Source: Mucilaginibacter flavidus (GTDB taxonomy: Bacteria > Bacteroidota > Bacteroidia > Sphingobacteriales > Sphingobacteriaceae). From it: a DNA stretch of 64,000 nt. Below, in pieces: positions 1 through 9,108 of the stretch. Position 1 is the stretch's first letter, and each line of letters opens with the position of its first letter. The stretch is from NCBI RefSeq assembly GCF_024055575.1, contig NZ_JAMXOE010000001.1, positions 62,001-126,000 of the forward strand. The letters run 5' to 3'. A model generated the notes under the pieces. The model ran no database searches, was not told where the DNA came from, and saw only the letters and a program-made list of their open reading frames with translations. Made by a program: the position numbers and the translations under genes.

Positions 1-2373
1 GCAAAGAAAAAGAAACCCGGTTTTGTTGCCACTACAATTCCATATTCACAAGCGAACTGTAACGACATAAACTGGGCGTCGTGGGGAAGTTTTACAGGTG
101 CGAGCGCGACAGGTACCATTAACGATGCAAACGGAAGCCTCGTTAACGTAACAATGACGTCGAATTTTGACTTTGGCTCTACTCCCGGAATTTACAATTA
201 CTCAAAATTCAGCACTTACCCTTCGCCGATACCCGATGCACAAGTTCCGGAAACAACTTGGTCGAAGGGTGCCGGCGGGACCACTACAATGTGCTTTTCA
301 AAAACTGTTACTAACCCTGTGTTGTTAATAGCATCACTTGGAAGTTCGGCCGGCATAAGCAGCAAACTCGATTTCTCGCTCCCTTATGTAGTTTTGTTCG
401 ATGGTGGAAATATGGTATATAACAGCAGCACTTCGTTAACCGGCACCGAGGGGTACGCGATCATTATGTTTCCGGGTGATTTTACCTGCGTCACCATAAA
501 CTCAACAACTGAAGAGTTTTATACCAATATTACCTGGGGCTTACGACCGCCTCCTTTCCCAATCAATATAAACGAGGGAACTAATAGCTGCGGCAAGGTT
601 GTGCTCACTGCCGACGGCGGCGTAACCTACTTGTGGAACGACGGCGATACCCCGGATAAGGCTACAAATACATTTCATCAAAGTGGGACGTACATTGTTA
701 CCGTTACTAATTCGGCAGGCTGCACAACGTCAGCCTCAAAAATTGTGACAGTTAATCCTGATGGTTCGCCACCAGTAATTTCTCAAACAGCAAGTAGCTG
801 TGGCAGTATTACGCTTACAGCCAGCGGCGGTGTGTCTTATTTGTGGGATGGAGGCGATACTCCGGGCAGCCCTACAAACACTTTTCGTCAAAACGGCACT
901 TATACTGTAACAACTACCAGTGCCGGGGGCTGTATTGCGTCTGCTTCAAAAACAGTTACTATTGCGGCGCCCCCAGTACCCGTCATTTCGGGCAATACAA
1001 CAGGCTGCGGTAGTTTAACGCTTACGGCGGGCGGGGGGGCATCTTATTCATGGGATGGCGGCGACACGCCCGGGCAACCGGCAAACACATTTCATCAAAG
1101 CGGCACTTACACGGTATTGGTAACTGATGCTAACGGATGCTCTGCTTCTAAGTCCACAACAATTACTGTTAATCCTGATGCTGCTGCGCCGGTAATTTCG
1201 GTTACAGCAAGCACATGTGGCAGCGTTACGCTTACAGCAACCGGCGGCACATCTTACCTTTGGGATGGCGGTGACACACCCGATAAGCAAACGAATACCT
1301 TTCATCAAAGCGGCACTTATACGGTAAACGCAACCAATGCCGGCGGCTGTACTATGCCCGCCTCAAAAACTATCACGGTTGACGTGCCTCCTATTTTAAC
1401 TATTTCGGGTAACACCACAGATTGCGGCGGTGTAACACTAACAGCTGGCAGCGGCGCTGCATCCTACGCTTGGGATGGTGGCGATACCCCGGGCAGCCCG
1501 GCAAATACCTTTCATACCAGCGGGACTTATAACGTTTTGGCTACATACGCCAACAGTTGCACAGCAACGGCAGCGGTTACGGTAACTGTAAATCCTGCTG
1601 TGTCGCCTTCCGTCAATATCAGTGCCAGCCCGTCAACGGCTGTTTGTTCAGGCACCCCTGTAAGTTTTACTGCAGGCGCAGTAAACGGCGGAAACTCGCC
1701 CTTACTTCAATGGTACAAAAATAATATACCGGTGGCGACGAGTGCTACTTATACGGTAACCGACCCTCTAAATAATGACATCATTGAATGTAATTTAACC
1801 AGCAACGCATTGTGTGCTACGCGTTCAGTTGTGAGCAGCAATACCATTACTTTAGTGGTAAATGCAATCCCAACAATAAGCATCAGTCAGGAAGTGATTG
1901 TGAACGGCTCGGATCCTGTCAGGATAAACCCAATAATTACCGGTGACATAGCAAAATACCAGTGGACACCAACTGCCGGGTTAGATGACCCGACTGTACC
2001 AAACCCGCTGGCGGCGCCAGACTATACCACGACTTATAAGTTAACTGTAACAACCGCTACCGGGTGCGAAGCTTCGGCTTTGGTAACAGTAAAAGTGTTA
2101 AAAAATGAAATTGTAATACCCAACACATTTACGCCAAATGGCGATGGCATTAATGACACATGGGATATTACTTACCTTTCGGATTACAAAGATGCAACCA
2201 TCGACATTTACAACAGGTGGGGCCAACATTTATTTCACTCAATTGGTTATTCCAAAGCCTGGGATGGTACCTATAACTCAAAACGGTTACCGGCAGGCAC
2301 CTACTATTACGTTATTGACCTTAAATATAATAATTACAAACGCCGGAGCGGTTGGGTGGCAATTTTGAAGTAA
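1..2373 (+). CDS. T9SS type B sorted surface/adhesin-like protein, 5' partial
   Basis: The frame is open from base 1, so the gene begins left of the window; the first ATG in frame (base 154) is internal. The protein has five tandem repeats of about 70 residues (see the repeat entry), then two Ig/PKD-like domains (bases ~1621-1860 and ~1861-2100). The last ~90 residues hold IPNTFTPNGDGINDTW, YNRWGQ and a closing beta-rich segment. This matches the gliding-motility-associated CHU_C domain used as a type B sorting signal by the type IX secretion system. It is therefore probably exported to the cell surface or medium as an adhesin or cell-wall protein; its ligand is unknown. The next gene lies 155 bp downstream and no clear terminator is seen. 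Confidence 0.88.
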   Translation, partial: AKKKKPGFVATTIPYSQANCNDINWASWGSFTGASATGTINDANGSLVNVTMTSNFDFGSTPGIYNYSKFSTYPSPIPDAQVPETTWSKGAGGTTTMCFSKTVTNPVLLIASLGSSAGISSKLDFSLPYVVLFDGGNMVYNSSTSLTGTEGYAIIMFPGDFTCVTINSTTEEFYTNITWGLRPPPFPININEGTNSCGKVVLTADGGVTYLWNDGDTPDKATNTFHQSGTYIVTVTNSAGCTTSASKIVTVNPDGSPPVISQTASSCGSITLTASGGVSYLWDGGDTPGSPTNTFRQNGTYTVTTTSAGGCIASASKTVTIAAPPVPVISGNTTGCGSLTLTAGGGASYSWDGGDTPGQPANTFHQSGTYTVLVTDANGCSASKSTTITVNPDAAAPVISVTASTCGSVTLTATGGTSYLWDGGDTPDKQTNTFHQSGTYTVNATNAGGCTMPASKTITVDVPPILTISGNTTDCGGVTLTAGSGAASYAWDGGDTPGSPANTFHTSGTYNVLATYANSCTATAAVTVTVNPAVSPSVNISASPSTAVCSGTPVSFTAGAVNGGNSPLLQWYKNNIPVATSATYTVTDPLNNDIIECNLTSNALCATRSVVSSNTITLVVNAIPTISISQEVIVNGSDPVRINPIITGDIAKYQWTPTAGLDDPTVPNPLAAPDYTTTYKLTVTTATGCEASALVTVKVLKNEIVIPNTFTPNGDGINDTWDITYLSDYKDATIDIYNRWGQHLFHSIGYSKAWDGTYNSKRLPAGTYYYVIDLKYNNYKRRSGWVAILK
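571..1620 (+). repeat. Five in-frame tandem repeats of ~70 codons
   Basis: Five units each carry a Cys-Gly start, a LTA.GG.SY.WDGGDTP core, NTFHQSGTY and a second Cys (for example DANGC). Two Cys per unit could form a disulfide in each. The units differ at many silent sites, so the array is not a very recent amplification. Confidence 0.85.
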
Positions 2374-2528
2374 ACCAGGCATTAAACGCACCCTTTTTAC
2401 CACCGGTGCCTCTTTGAAAGACCTGGCGGCAACAGAAAAATACTTTTTGTCGATGTAAAAGTATTACACATTCACCTAAAAACTGTCTGTTCTTTTCCCT
2501 ATCTTGCCTCAATAAACATTATCCCGCA

Positions 2529-4967
2529 ATGAGGTTTGTAAAAGCTTTTATAGCCATATTTTTCACAATTGCACTTATCGTGGTGCTGGAAACAAAAATA
2601 GGCGATATTCCGGCCATGGGTATATTCCTTAACCCTTCAACCGGTTTCTGGCAAAATGCTGAAAGCAAAAATATTCTGCCTGCTGAAAAATTGAAGCTAA
2701 CCGGCCTGCAGGATGAAGTCATCATCAAATACGACGACCATCGCATCCCCCATATCTTCGCCAAAAACGACCACGATCTTTACTACGCCCAGGGCTTTGT
2801 GACCGCCCGCGACCGCCTGTGGCAAATGGATATACAAACCCGCAGTGCAGCGGGTCGTTTATCCGAAGTTGTAGGCCCAAAAGCTTTGGAGATCGACCGT
2901 TATCACCGCCGCATGGGCATGGTTTACGGCGCCGAAAACGGGCTTAAGGGCATTATGGCCAACCCACAAACGCGCACCATGGTACTGGCTTATACCGAAG
3001 GGGTAAACAGTTACGTGCACAGCTTATCTCCAAAGAGCTATCCTATTGAGTTTAAGTTGCTGAATTATGCCCCGGAAGAGTGGAAACCCATCAACTGCAT
3101 ATTTTTATTAAAGCTGATGTCGGAAACATTGGCCGGCGGGTCTGACCAGTTTGCCATGACTAATAACCTGCGCGTTTTTGGCGCAAAAGCCATTAACGAC
3201 CTTTTTACAGATTACCCTTTTCATGAAGACCCCATAATGCCTGTTGGCACCAAATGGAACTTTAAGCCGCTGCCTATCCCAAAACCATCAGCGGGTTATT
3301 TGGCGCAGATGACTGAAAATATCAAACCAAGAGAAAAAGTTGATGGCATTGGCAGCAATAACTGGGCAATAACAGGCAGCAAATCGGCCACCGGTTATCC
3401 CATTTTGGCTAACGACCCGCATTTAAATTTAACTTTCCCGGCAATATGGTACCAAATACAGTTATCATCGCCAACCGGGAATGTAAACGGGGTTTCGCTG
3501 CCGGGTGCTCCTTGTGTAATTATTGGCTATAACCAAAAAATAAGCTGGGGCGTTACCAATGTTGATGCCGACGTGCTCGATTGGTACCAGGTAAAGTTTA
3601 AGGACAATACTAAAAACGAATACTGGTATAACAACAAATGGAACCCGTTAAAAAAACGAGTGGAAGTTATAAATATCCTCGGCCAGGCGCCTGAGGTCGA
3701 CACTGTGCTGTACACCCATCATGGCCCGGTAGTTTATGAAACAAAGGCAAAAAAACCTAAGGACGAGTTTGAAAACATACCGGTTGGCGATGCCCTAAGA
3801 TGGATAGCACACGATGAGTCGAACGAGTTTTTGACTTTTTATAACCTTAACCGGGGTAGAAATTATGCCGATTACCGCGAAGCACTTACCCATTTTACCG
3901 CCCCCGCACAAAACTTTATTTTCGCCAGCAATGACAATGATATCGCCATAACGCCAAACGGTAAATTCCCCCTAAAATATAAAGAGCAGGGCAAATACAT
4001 TATGGATGGCAGCGACCCGGCAAACGACTGGCAGGGCTGGATACCCGCCGACCAAAACCCAACGGTAAAAAATCCGCCGCGCGGCTTTGTAAGTTCGGCC
4101 AACCAGTCATCAACCGACCCATCTTATCCATATTATATTAACTGGCGCTTCGAGCAATATTACCGTGGCAAACGCATAAACGACAGGCTTGGCGCCATGC
4201 AAAAAGCCACTGTCGACAGTATGCGTATAATGCAAATGGATAACTATAGCATACTGGCGCAGGATGTATTGTCGGCAATGATTAAATACGTCGACCCAAC
4301 CAAATTGAGCGACGACCAGGCAAAGGCATTCAACATCATAAAAAAATGGGATAAGCATTATGCCGCCAATTCAATAGGTGCCAGTATTTTTGATAATTGG
4401 TGGCGTAAGTTTTATCTCCTGGTATGGGATGATGAGTTTAATATTAAGGGAACCTATTTAAAATATCCATCGTTCGACGAAACTGAAAAGCTGCTGCTTA
4501 CCGACCCCGGTTCAAAATGGTTCGACAACACCAAAACACCATTAAAAGAAACCTGCGCGGATATGGTAAACCATTCGTTTTATACTGCTGTCGACGAGTT
4601 AACGCGCAACAATGGCAAGCCCGGCGATAAATGGCAATGGGGAATGGTAAAAGAAACGTTTATAAATCACCTGGCGAATTTACCGGGATTTGGCACCGGG
4701 AAATTTTTCGCTGGAGGGCGCGGCGGCGTGATTAATGCCCTGCGAAATAATAATGGCCCAAGCTGGCGCATGGTGGTACAAATGGGACCAACGGTTAAAG
4801 GCTATGGCGTTTTCCCCGGCGGCGAATCAGGCAATCCCGGCAGTTTTTACTACCGCGATATGTTTGATACCTGGAAAGACGGCAAATTGAATGAATTGCT
4901 GTTTTTAAACTCGGCTGATGAAAATTCGGGGAGAGTGAAATCGACACTTGTGCTTAACAAAAAATAA
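2529..4967 (+). CDS. Penicillin acylase family protein (Ntn hydrolase)
   Basis: Members of this family hydrolyse amide bonds of penicillins, acyl-homoserine lactones or other N-acyl compounds after self-cleavage into alpha and beta chains. A hydrophobic N-terminus (residues ~4-21) acts as signal peptide or anchor, so the enzyme is probably periplasmic. The GIGSNNWAITG motif places the N-terminal nucleophile of the beta chain at Ser276. The 812-residue length is normal for the family. The true substrate cannot be read from sequence; quorum-signal or lipopeptide acylase activity are alternatives. The start was chosen because the hydrophobic segment follows it directly. Confidence 0.92.
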   Translation: MRFVKAFIAIFFTIALIVVLETKIGDIPAMGIFLNPSTGFWQNAESKNILPAEKLKLTGLQDEVIIKYDDHRIPHIFAKNDHDLYYAQGFVTARDRLWQMDIQTRSAAGRLSEVVGPKALEIDRYHRRMGMVYGAENGLKGIMANPQTRTMVLAYTEGVNSYVHSLSPKSYPIEFKLLNYAPEEWKPINCIFLLKLMSETLAGGSDQFAMTNNLRVFGAKAINDLFTDYPFHEDPIMPVGTKWNFKPLPIPKPSAGYLAQMTENIKPREKVDGIGSNNWAITGSKSATGYPILANDPHLNLTFPAIWYQIQLSSPTGNVNGVSLPGAPCVIIGYNQKISWGVTNVDADVLDWYQVKFKDNTKNEYWYNNKWNPLKKRVEVINILGQAPEVDTVLYTHHGPVVYETKAKKPKDEFENIPVGDALRWIAHDESNEFLTFYNLNRGRNYADYREALTHFTAPAQNFIFASNDNDIAITPNGKFPLKYKEQGKYIMDGSDPANDWQGWIPADQNPTVKNPPRGFVSSANQSSTDPSYPYYINWRFEQYYRGKRINDRLGAMQKATVDSMRIMQMDNYSILAQDVLSAMIKYVDPTKLSDDQAKAFNIIKKWDKHYAANSIGASIFDNWWRKFYLLVWDDEFNIKGTYLKYPSFDETEKLLLTDPGSKWFDNTKTPLKETCADMVNHSFYTAVDELTRNNGKPGDKWQWGMVKETFINHLANLPGFGTGKFFAGGRGGVINALRNNNGPSWRMVVQMGPTVKGYGVFPGGESGNPGSFYYRDMFDTWKDGKLNELLFLNSADENSGRVKSTLVLNKK

Positions 4968-4990
4968 AATATCAACAAAAATTAAAAAGT

Positions 4991-5008
4991 CTCCCCCTTC
5001 AGGGGGAG
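4991..5008. repeat. Short C/G palindrome between two genes
   Basis: CTCCCCCT-TC-AGGGGGAG is a perfect 8-bp stem with a 2-base loop, followed by a further GAGGGGG. The same words form the larger palindrome at 27885-27971. It has no T-run, so it is a repeat rather than a standard terminator. Confidence 0.7.
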
Positions 5009-5026
5009 ATTTAGAGGGGGCTAAAT

Positions 5027-5368
5027 ATGCTATTTTTCATCATACTGATATTAACCTTTGCCAGCGGATTCTTTTTGCCCTGGTGGGTAATTGCCATTGC
5101 GGCATTTTTACCGGCGCTGTTTATCGGCAAAACCCCGGCGCGGTCATTTGGAGCCGGCTTTGCGGCAGTGTTTATTACGTGGACGGTACTAGCACTTTTC
5201 AAAACCGTGCCTAATGATAATATACTGGCTACCCGGGTTGCCAGCCTTTTCCAATTGCCTAGCTGGATACTTTTACTGCTGATAACTGCACTGATTGGCG
5301 GTATAGTTGGTGGGATGTCGGCGCTGTCGGGGATATTGCTGAAGCGTGCCCTTGCAAAAAAACAATAA
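5027..5368 (+). CDS. Small multi-pass membrane protein of unknown function
   Basis: 113 residues, almost all hydrophobic: segments at about 2-18, 20-34, 37-58 and 74-103, ending in the basic tail LLKRALAKKQ. I do not recognise a named family. It lies 59 bp after the acylase gene with only a short palindrome between, and is followed at once by a terminator, so it may be the last gene of the acylase transcript. No catalytic motif is visible. Confidence 0.72.
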   Translation: MLFFIILILTFASGFFLPWWVIAIAAFLPALFIGKTPARSFGAGFAAVFITWTVLALFKTVPNDNILATRVASLFQLPSWILLLLITALIGGIVGGMSALSGILLKRALAKKQ

Positions 5369-5370
5369 AC

Positions 5371-5406
5371 AAAAACGCCCTGGTAAAAGTACCGGGGCGT
5401 TTTTGT
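5371..5406. terminator. Bidirectional intrinsic terminator
   Basis: AAAAACGCCC-TGGTA and TACC-GGGGCGTTTTT form a GC-rich stem with A-run on the left and T-run on the right. It sits between the convergent ends of the small membrane protein and the SYLF gene and can serve both. Confidence 0.85.
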
Positions 5407-5449
5407 CATAAAAAGACAACCTTTTACCTTTATCCTTTCATCTCCTCAA

Positions 5450-6124
5450 CTACAAAGCCGTTAACGCAGCCTTCAACCCCGTAACTGCTTCCGAATCATT
5501 TTTATTGGTATCAAAAATCTCCTTCGAGGTTATATCAGAACCGTAAAAATTGGCATTAGCAGTTTTATCGATACCCAGGTTTGAGCCATTTATGCTGATT
5601 CCCGCAAACAAACCCCGGCTGCGCGAATAGGAATAAACCTCGGCGTCAAGCTTGTAATCCGTATTTGCTGAAGTGCTCCTGCCAACCGGTCCTGCCGCTG
5701 CCGAAGCATCGCCCCCAATGGTAAAATCGCCATTTTTAACTTTGGCCAGTACGCCCTTATGACGAAACACCAAAACCAAATCGACAGATTGCACACCGAT
5801 TTGTGCGCCTATGCTGCCACCTGTCATGGTGATAAATACCGGATCGCTCCATTTGCCATCGCTCAATCTCACCATAGCAACTCCCCTGCCACGTTTACCG
5901 CCAACAACAAAGCCTGCATTTATTAATTTGGGCACTATTACTACGCCCTCGCATTCTGATAGTAGGTTATGGGGGATGCTTTCCTTTATTTTACCAAAAT
6001 CCTTTAAAACGTTCGACGCAGCGTGCAAACGTTCAGTTTCTTTACTGCCATCAGTAAAAGCAGAGCTGGCTATAAAAAAGATGCTGAGTGCCAACGACAG
6101 CACTAAAAATTTGATTGATTTCAT
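5450..6124 (-). CDS. Lipid-binding SYLF domain protein (Ysc84 family)
   Basis: 224 residues with a signal peptide (hydrophobic 4-22, ending near SSA). The body matches the SYLF/Ysc84 domain: LHAASNVLKDF, then CEGVVIVPKLINAGFVVGG, GSIGAQIGVQSVDLVLVF and GDASAAAGPVGR. The domain binds phosphoinositides in eukaryotes; the bacterial role is unknown, with an envelope location expected from the signal peptide. It is convergent with the small membrane protein across a shared terminator and divergent from the LuxE-like gene. Confidence 0.88.
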   Translation of the reverse strand: MKSIKFLVLSLALSIFFIASSAFTDGSKETERLHAASNVLKDFGKIKESIPHNLLSECEGVVIVPKLINAGFVVGGKRGRGVAMVRLSDGKWSDPVFITMTGGSIGAQIGVQSVDLVLVFRHKGVLAKVKNGDFTIGGDASAAAGPVGRSTSANTDYKLDAEVYSYSRSRGLFAGISINGSNLGIDKTANANFYGSDITSKEIFDTNKNDSEAVTGLKAALTAL

Positions 6125-6280
6125 TATTGTGTTTTTAAGCAGATTAAATTTGTGCGCAAATATTATTGTTATAACCCTGAAATTTCAGCGTTGTTTGCAG
6201 GGGATTAATGGATTTTACCGATTTGTGACAACTGTCATTTATTTTCAAATCAACCCGTCATCAAATCTTCAAATCAACAT

Positions 6281-6288
6281 TATCTTTG
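6281..6288 (+). promoter_or_regulatory. -7 box TATCTTTG of the LuxE-like gene
   Basis: An exact match to the Bacteroidota TAnnTTTG -7 element, ending only 5 bases before the ATG at 6294. Transcription would begin at or next to the start codon, giving a nearly leaderless mRNA. It also rules out starts further upstream. Confidence 0.7.
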
Positions 6289-6293
6289 CCCCA

Positions 6294-7271
6294 ATGAACA
6301 AGCAGCAGGTATTTTCAATCGATAACGAACAGGCATTTACAAATATTGCCTTGCAGATTTTTAAATACCAGGCCGAAAACTGCAAAGTTTACCACGATTT
6401 TATAACAGGACTAAATATTAATCCAGGTAATATTAACAGCATACAGCAAATACCTTTTTTACCTATTGAGTTTTTTAAATCGCATAAGGTATTAAGCTCA
6501 AACCAGCCTGCAGAGGTAACTTTTACCAGCTCGGGCACCACAGGCATGATAACCAGCAGTCACCTGGTAACCGATGTTAGCTGGTATACCGAAAGCTTTC
6601 GCAGGGCTTTTAAATTATTTTACGGCGATATTGAGGAATACACTATTCTTGCATTGCTCCCGGCGTATCTTGAACGCGAAGGGTCGTCGTTAATTTATAT
6701 GGCCGATGACCTTATCAAACAGTCAAACAACCCGGATAGCGGCTTCTATTTATACAACTACGATGAACTTCACCATCAGCTTAAAAAACAGCAGGCAGCG
6801 AAAAAGCCTACACTGTTACTAGGCGTTACCTTTGCCCTGCTTGATTTTGTGGAGCAATACACACTAAACTTCCCCGAATTGATAGTGATGGAAACCGGTG
6901 GCATGAAGGGCCGGCGCAAAGAAATGATCCGGGAAGAACTGCATCTGCAACTATGTGATGGATTTGGCGTGAACGCCATCCACTCAGAATACGGCATGAC
7001 CGAATTGCTATCGCAGGCTTATTCAAAAGGCGATGGCATTTTTAATTGCCCGCCATGGATGAAGATCATCACCCGCGACGCCAACGACCCGCTGGATTTG
7101 CTGCAAAATGATAAAGCAGGTGGTATAAATATCATCGATTTGGCAAACATCAATTCGTGCTCGTTTTTAGCCACACAGGATTTAGGGAAAGTTTATGCTG
7201 ATGGCTCTTTCGAAGTATTAGGCAGGTTTGATAATTCTGATATAAGGGGCTGTAATTTGCTGATTGCGTAA
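6294..7271 (+). CDS. LuxE/PaaK-like acyl-protein synthetase (acyl transferase)
   Basis: 325 residues, counted from MNKQQVFSIDN. The frame is open further upstream but that part overlaps the divergent SYLF gene and precedes the promoter, so it is not used. TFTSSGTTG (residues ~78-86) is the phosphate-binding loop of adenylate-forming enzymes; LPAYLEREGSS, ETGGMKG and SEYGMTELLSQAY fit the LuxE branch, which activates fatty acids as acyl-AMP. The partner and acyl acceptor are not identifiable; no lux-type reductase is nearby. Confidence 0.85.
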   Translation: MNKQQVFSIDNEQAFTNIALQIFKYQAENCKVYHDFITGLNINPGNINSIQQIPFLPIEFFKSHKVLSSNQPAEVTFTSSGTTGMITSSHLVTDVSWYTESFRRAFKLFYGDIEEYTILALLPAYLEREGSSLIYMADDLIKQSNNPDSGFYLYNYDELHHQLKKQQAAKKPTLLLGVTFALLDFVEQYTLNFPELIVMETGGMKGRRKEMIREELHLQLCDGFGVNAIHSEYGMTELLSQAYSKGDGIFNCPPWMKIITRDANDPLDLLQNDKAGGINIIDLANINSCSFLATQDLGKVYADGSFEVLGRFDNSDIRGCNLLIA

Positions 7272-7299
7272 ACTTAACTTACTACTAACATAATATTAT

Positions 7300-7307
7300 T
7301 ATTTTTG
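7300..7307 (+). promoter_or_regulatory. -7 box TATTTTTG of the PH/SHOCT gene
   Basis: TAnnTTTG match 22 bases before the ATG at 7330, the usual spacing for a short leader in this phylum. Confidence 0.65.
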
Positions 7308-7329
7308 CACCATACTAACTGGTATTACG

Positions 7330-8004
7330 ATGATTGAGAAATTTTTGAACGAAGAACAGGACCCCAAAGCGGTTGAGAAAATATACATGCGCTTAACCGA
7401 CCTGCTTACCACCGGCGAAGAAATAATATACATTGCGGTTCAAAAAAAACCTATAGTAAACTTATTCCCTGATTGCATTGCGTTAACCAGCAAACGTGTT
7501 TTGTTTTTTACCCCTGCAAACCTGGGCCTGTCGATAAAATTTGTTGATTTTGTTTGGAAAGATATCGTCGATGTTTATACAAAAGAAGAAATTATTGGCG
7601 CCATATTCAGTGTAAAAACCACCAATGGCGCCGAAATGGGGGTTGATTACCTGCCAAAGGTACAGGCCCGCAAGCTATACCAATACGCACAAGAACGTAA
7701 AGAATCAGAACGCGAAGCCCGCCGCCTGCGCGACCTGGAAGACAAACGTGCCGAAAGCGGAGCCATGCAATTTGAGCATGCCGCACAACTTTCATCGCAA
7801 CAACCCGTAACCCCGGTTGCGCCTATACCGCAACAGCAGGAGCCCGTTCATATACCGGAAGCAGCCACAGCACCCATTGCCCAGGCCCCAAAACCGGATG
7901 AGCTTACCGAAAAATTGAAAAAATTAAGGATGCTGTTTGATAACGGCCTAATCTCGCAGGAGGAATACAATCACAAGAAATTAGATTTGTTGAATGACTT
8001 GTAA
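7330..8004 (+). CDS. Bacterial PH-like domain protein with C-terminal SHOCT
   Basis: 224 residues. Residues ~25-120 look like a bacterial PH domain (GEEIIYIAVQ, CIALTSKRVLFF, FVWKDIVDVY). A charged helix (~120-145) and a Gln/Pro/Ala-rich linker (~150-190) follow. The C-terminus (~193-224, LKKLRMLFDNGLISQEEYNHKK) is a typical SHOCT helical pair. No signal peptide, so it is cytoplasmic. SHOCT proteins are often oligomerising or membrane-associated; no precise role is known. It converges on the RES/Xre pair across an inverted repeat. Confidence 0.85.
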   Translation: MIEKFLNEEQDPKAVEKIYMRLTDLLTTGEEIIYIAVQKKPIVNLFPDCIALTSKRVLFFTPANLGLSIKFVDFVWKDIVDVYTKEEIIGAIFSVKTTNGAEMGVDYLPKVQARKLYQYAQERKESEREARRLRDLEDKRAESGAMQFEHAAQLSSQQPVTPVAPIPQQQEPVHIPEAATAPIAQAPKPDELTEKLKKLRMLFDNGLISQEEYNHKKLDLLNDL

Positions 8005-8110
8005 TGTTCATTAGTTCACTGGTCATTAGTTCATTGGTGGACTGCCACAGATTTACAATTGAATTAATGAACCAGATACCAATGAACCAGTGAACAAATG
8101 AACCGATGAA
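8005..8110. repeat. Word-type inverted repeat (GTTCATTAGTTCA)
   Basis: The left half repeats GTTCATTAGTTCA-like words and the right half repeats the complement (AATGAACCAGTGAAC). The RNA would fold into a long imperfect hairpin. It fills the gap between two convergent genes and may act as a terminator. Confidence 0.7.
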
Positions 8111-8563
8111 CTAAACTAACCTGCTGTCAAAATCAAAAGATTCTGTATTTATTACTTTTACCTTTTTCATATCCGGGTGCATTGGATTAAGCAGGTAATT
8201 ATACTCTTCAGGCACAATTGCAGAGGGGACTTTCAACATAAAATATTCCTGCTTTTTTAAAAAATCGTCACCAATTCGGGCTAATATTTGAGGCGGGGAA
8301 ACGTCTTTCCAGTCTTTTGGGAGAATGTCGGTTGTAATGGTTAGTATGTGTTTATCCGGCACTTCAACCTCCACCAGACAAAAATCATTAGGAACCATTA
8401 GAGGCTGCAAGTGCACCAATACCTCGAGCATTGCCAGTGAGCAGGACGATGCCAGGTATGTCGCAGGTTTACCAATACTATTCCATCTGCCACCAAACAA
8501 GCGTGCGCCGGTGCCGCTAAGGTCGTTGGCATAAGTGCATCGTGCAATGCGATAAAGTATCAT
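8111..8563 (-). CDS. RES domain toxin (NAD+-degrading) of a RES/Xre pair
   Basis: 150 residues. The RES fold is shown by MILYRIARC at the start, GARLFGGRWNSIG (conserved Arg), then TYLASSCSLAMLEVLVHL (conserved Tyr and Glu). RES toxins hydrolyse NAD+ in the cytoplasm and are held inactive by the partner antitoxin. The gene follows the antitoxin by 6 bases on the same strand, the usual antitoxin-first order. Length is normal, so the toxin looks intact. Confidence 0.9.
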   Translation of the reverse strand: MILYRIARCTYANDLSGTGARLFGGRWNSIGKPATYLASSCSLAMLEVLVHLQPLMVPNDFCLVEVEVPDKHILTITTDILPKDWKDVSPPQILARIGDDFLKKQEYFMLKVPSAIVPEEYNYLLNPMHPDMKKVKVINTESFDFDSRLV

Positions 8564-8569
8564 CAGGAA

Positions 8570-9070
8570 TTAAGCAAAAATACCGTGCTCAATGCGGCCC
8601 AATTCACGAAAAACCATATCAAAACCCGCTGAAGTATCAAGAATGGTAACAGGGGCTTCACCATTAAAGATTAAGCTTGGGGCTTTTATCCAAAGTTTAA
8701 ATTTATCAATGGAGCCAAATACTTCCTCGCCGCGGGTATACAGGCGGGCAAGCTCTACGGCTTTCTCGGCATATTCGGTTTTTATAATATCATCATCATC
8801 GTAGCGTTGCAAAGTGCGCTCACTAATGTGTAGGATGTTTGCTAACTCTTGAATGTTCAGCGAGATTTTTTTTGCAAGGGTCATCAGCACAAGTTTGGAA
8901 AAACCCGTTCTTGCTACCTTTATTGCATCAAACCCCATAGGGTTAAATTCTTTGACACTCTTTGAGAGTATACCGCTAAATAAGTCAAATCGACTTGGGC
9001 TTATGGCATATTCTACCATTGGCTCACTCACGATGTTTGGAACATCTTCACGTTTTGTTTTATGCGACAT
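8570..9070 (-). CDS. Xre/MbcA/ParS-type antitoxin of the RES pair
   Basis: 166 residues from MSHKTKRED. A longer frame reaches back to 9100, but that start lies upstream of the -7 box, so MSHK is preferred. The middle has a helix-turn-helix (LNIQELANILHISERTLQRY), and the C-terminus (AEKAVELARLYTRGEEVFGS..FKLWIKAPSLIFNGEAPVTILD, read in parts) is the DUF2384 toxin-binding domain. It should neutralise the RES toxin and repress its own promoter through the palindrome at 9063-9099. Confidence 0.9.
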   Translation of the reverse strand: MSHKTKREDVPNIVSEPMVEYAISPSRFDLFSGILSKSVKEFNPMGFDAIKVARTGFSKLVLMTLAKKISLNIQELANILHISERTLQRYDDDDIIKTEYAEKAVELARLYTRGEEVFGSIDKFKLWIKAPSLIFNGEAPVTILDTSAGFDMVFRELGRIEHGIFA

Positions 9071-9099
9071 ATAGACAAATATAATTACCATTTGTCGCA
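9063..9099 (-). promoter_or_regulatory. Antitoxin promoter buried in a nested palindrome
   Basis: On the minus strand a TATATTTG -7 box covers 9083-9076. Around it lie two inverted repeats: GACAAAT (9074-9080) with ATTTGTC (9090-9096), and TGCGACA (9063-9069) with TGTCGCA (9093-9099). Antitoxin binding here would block the -7 box, which fits autorepression. Confidence 0.72.
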
Positions 9100-9108
9100 A
9101 AACAAAAT

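Noticed and set aside
1048..1308. Minus-strand frame within the T9SS repeats
   Set aside because: It lies wholly inside repeat coding sequence and has a low-complexity composition.
571..1620. Possible CRISPR-like periodic repeats
   Set aside because: The ~210-bp period is in-frame protein repeats; there are no short identical repeats with unique spacers.
5811..6293. Upstream extension of the LuxE-like frame
   Set aside because: It overlaps the SYLF gene on the other strand, precedes the TATCTTTG box and lacks family similarity; the start at 6294 is used.
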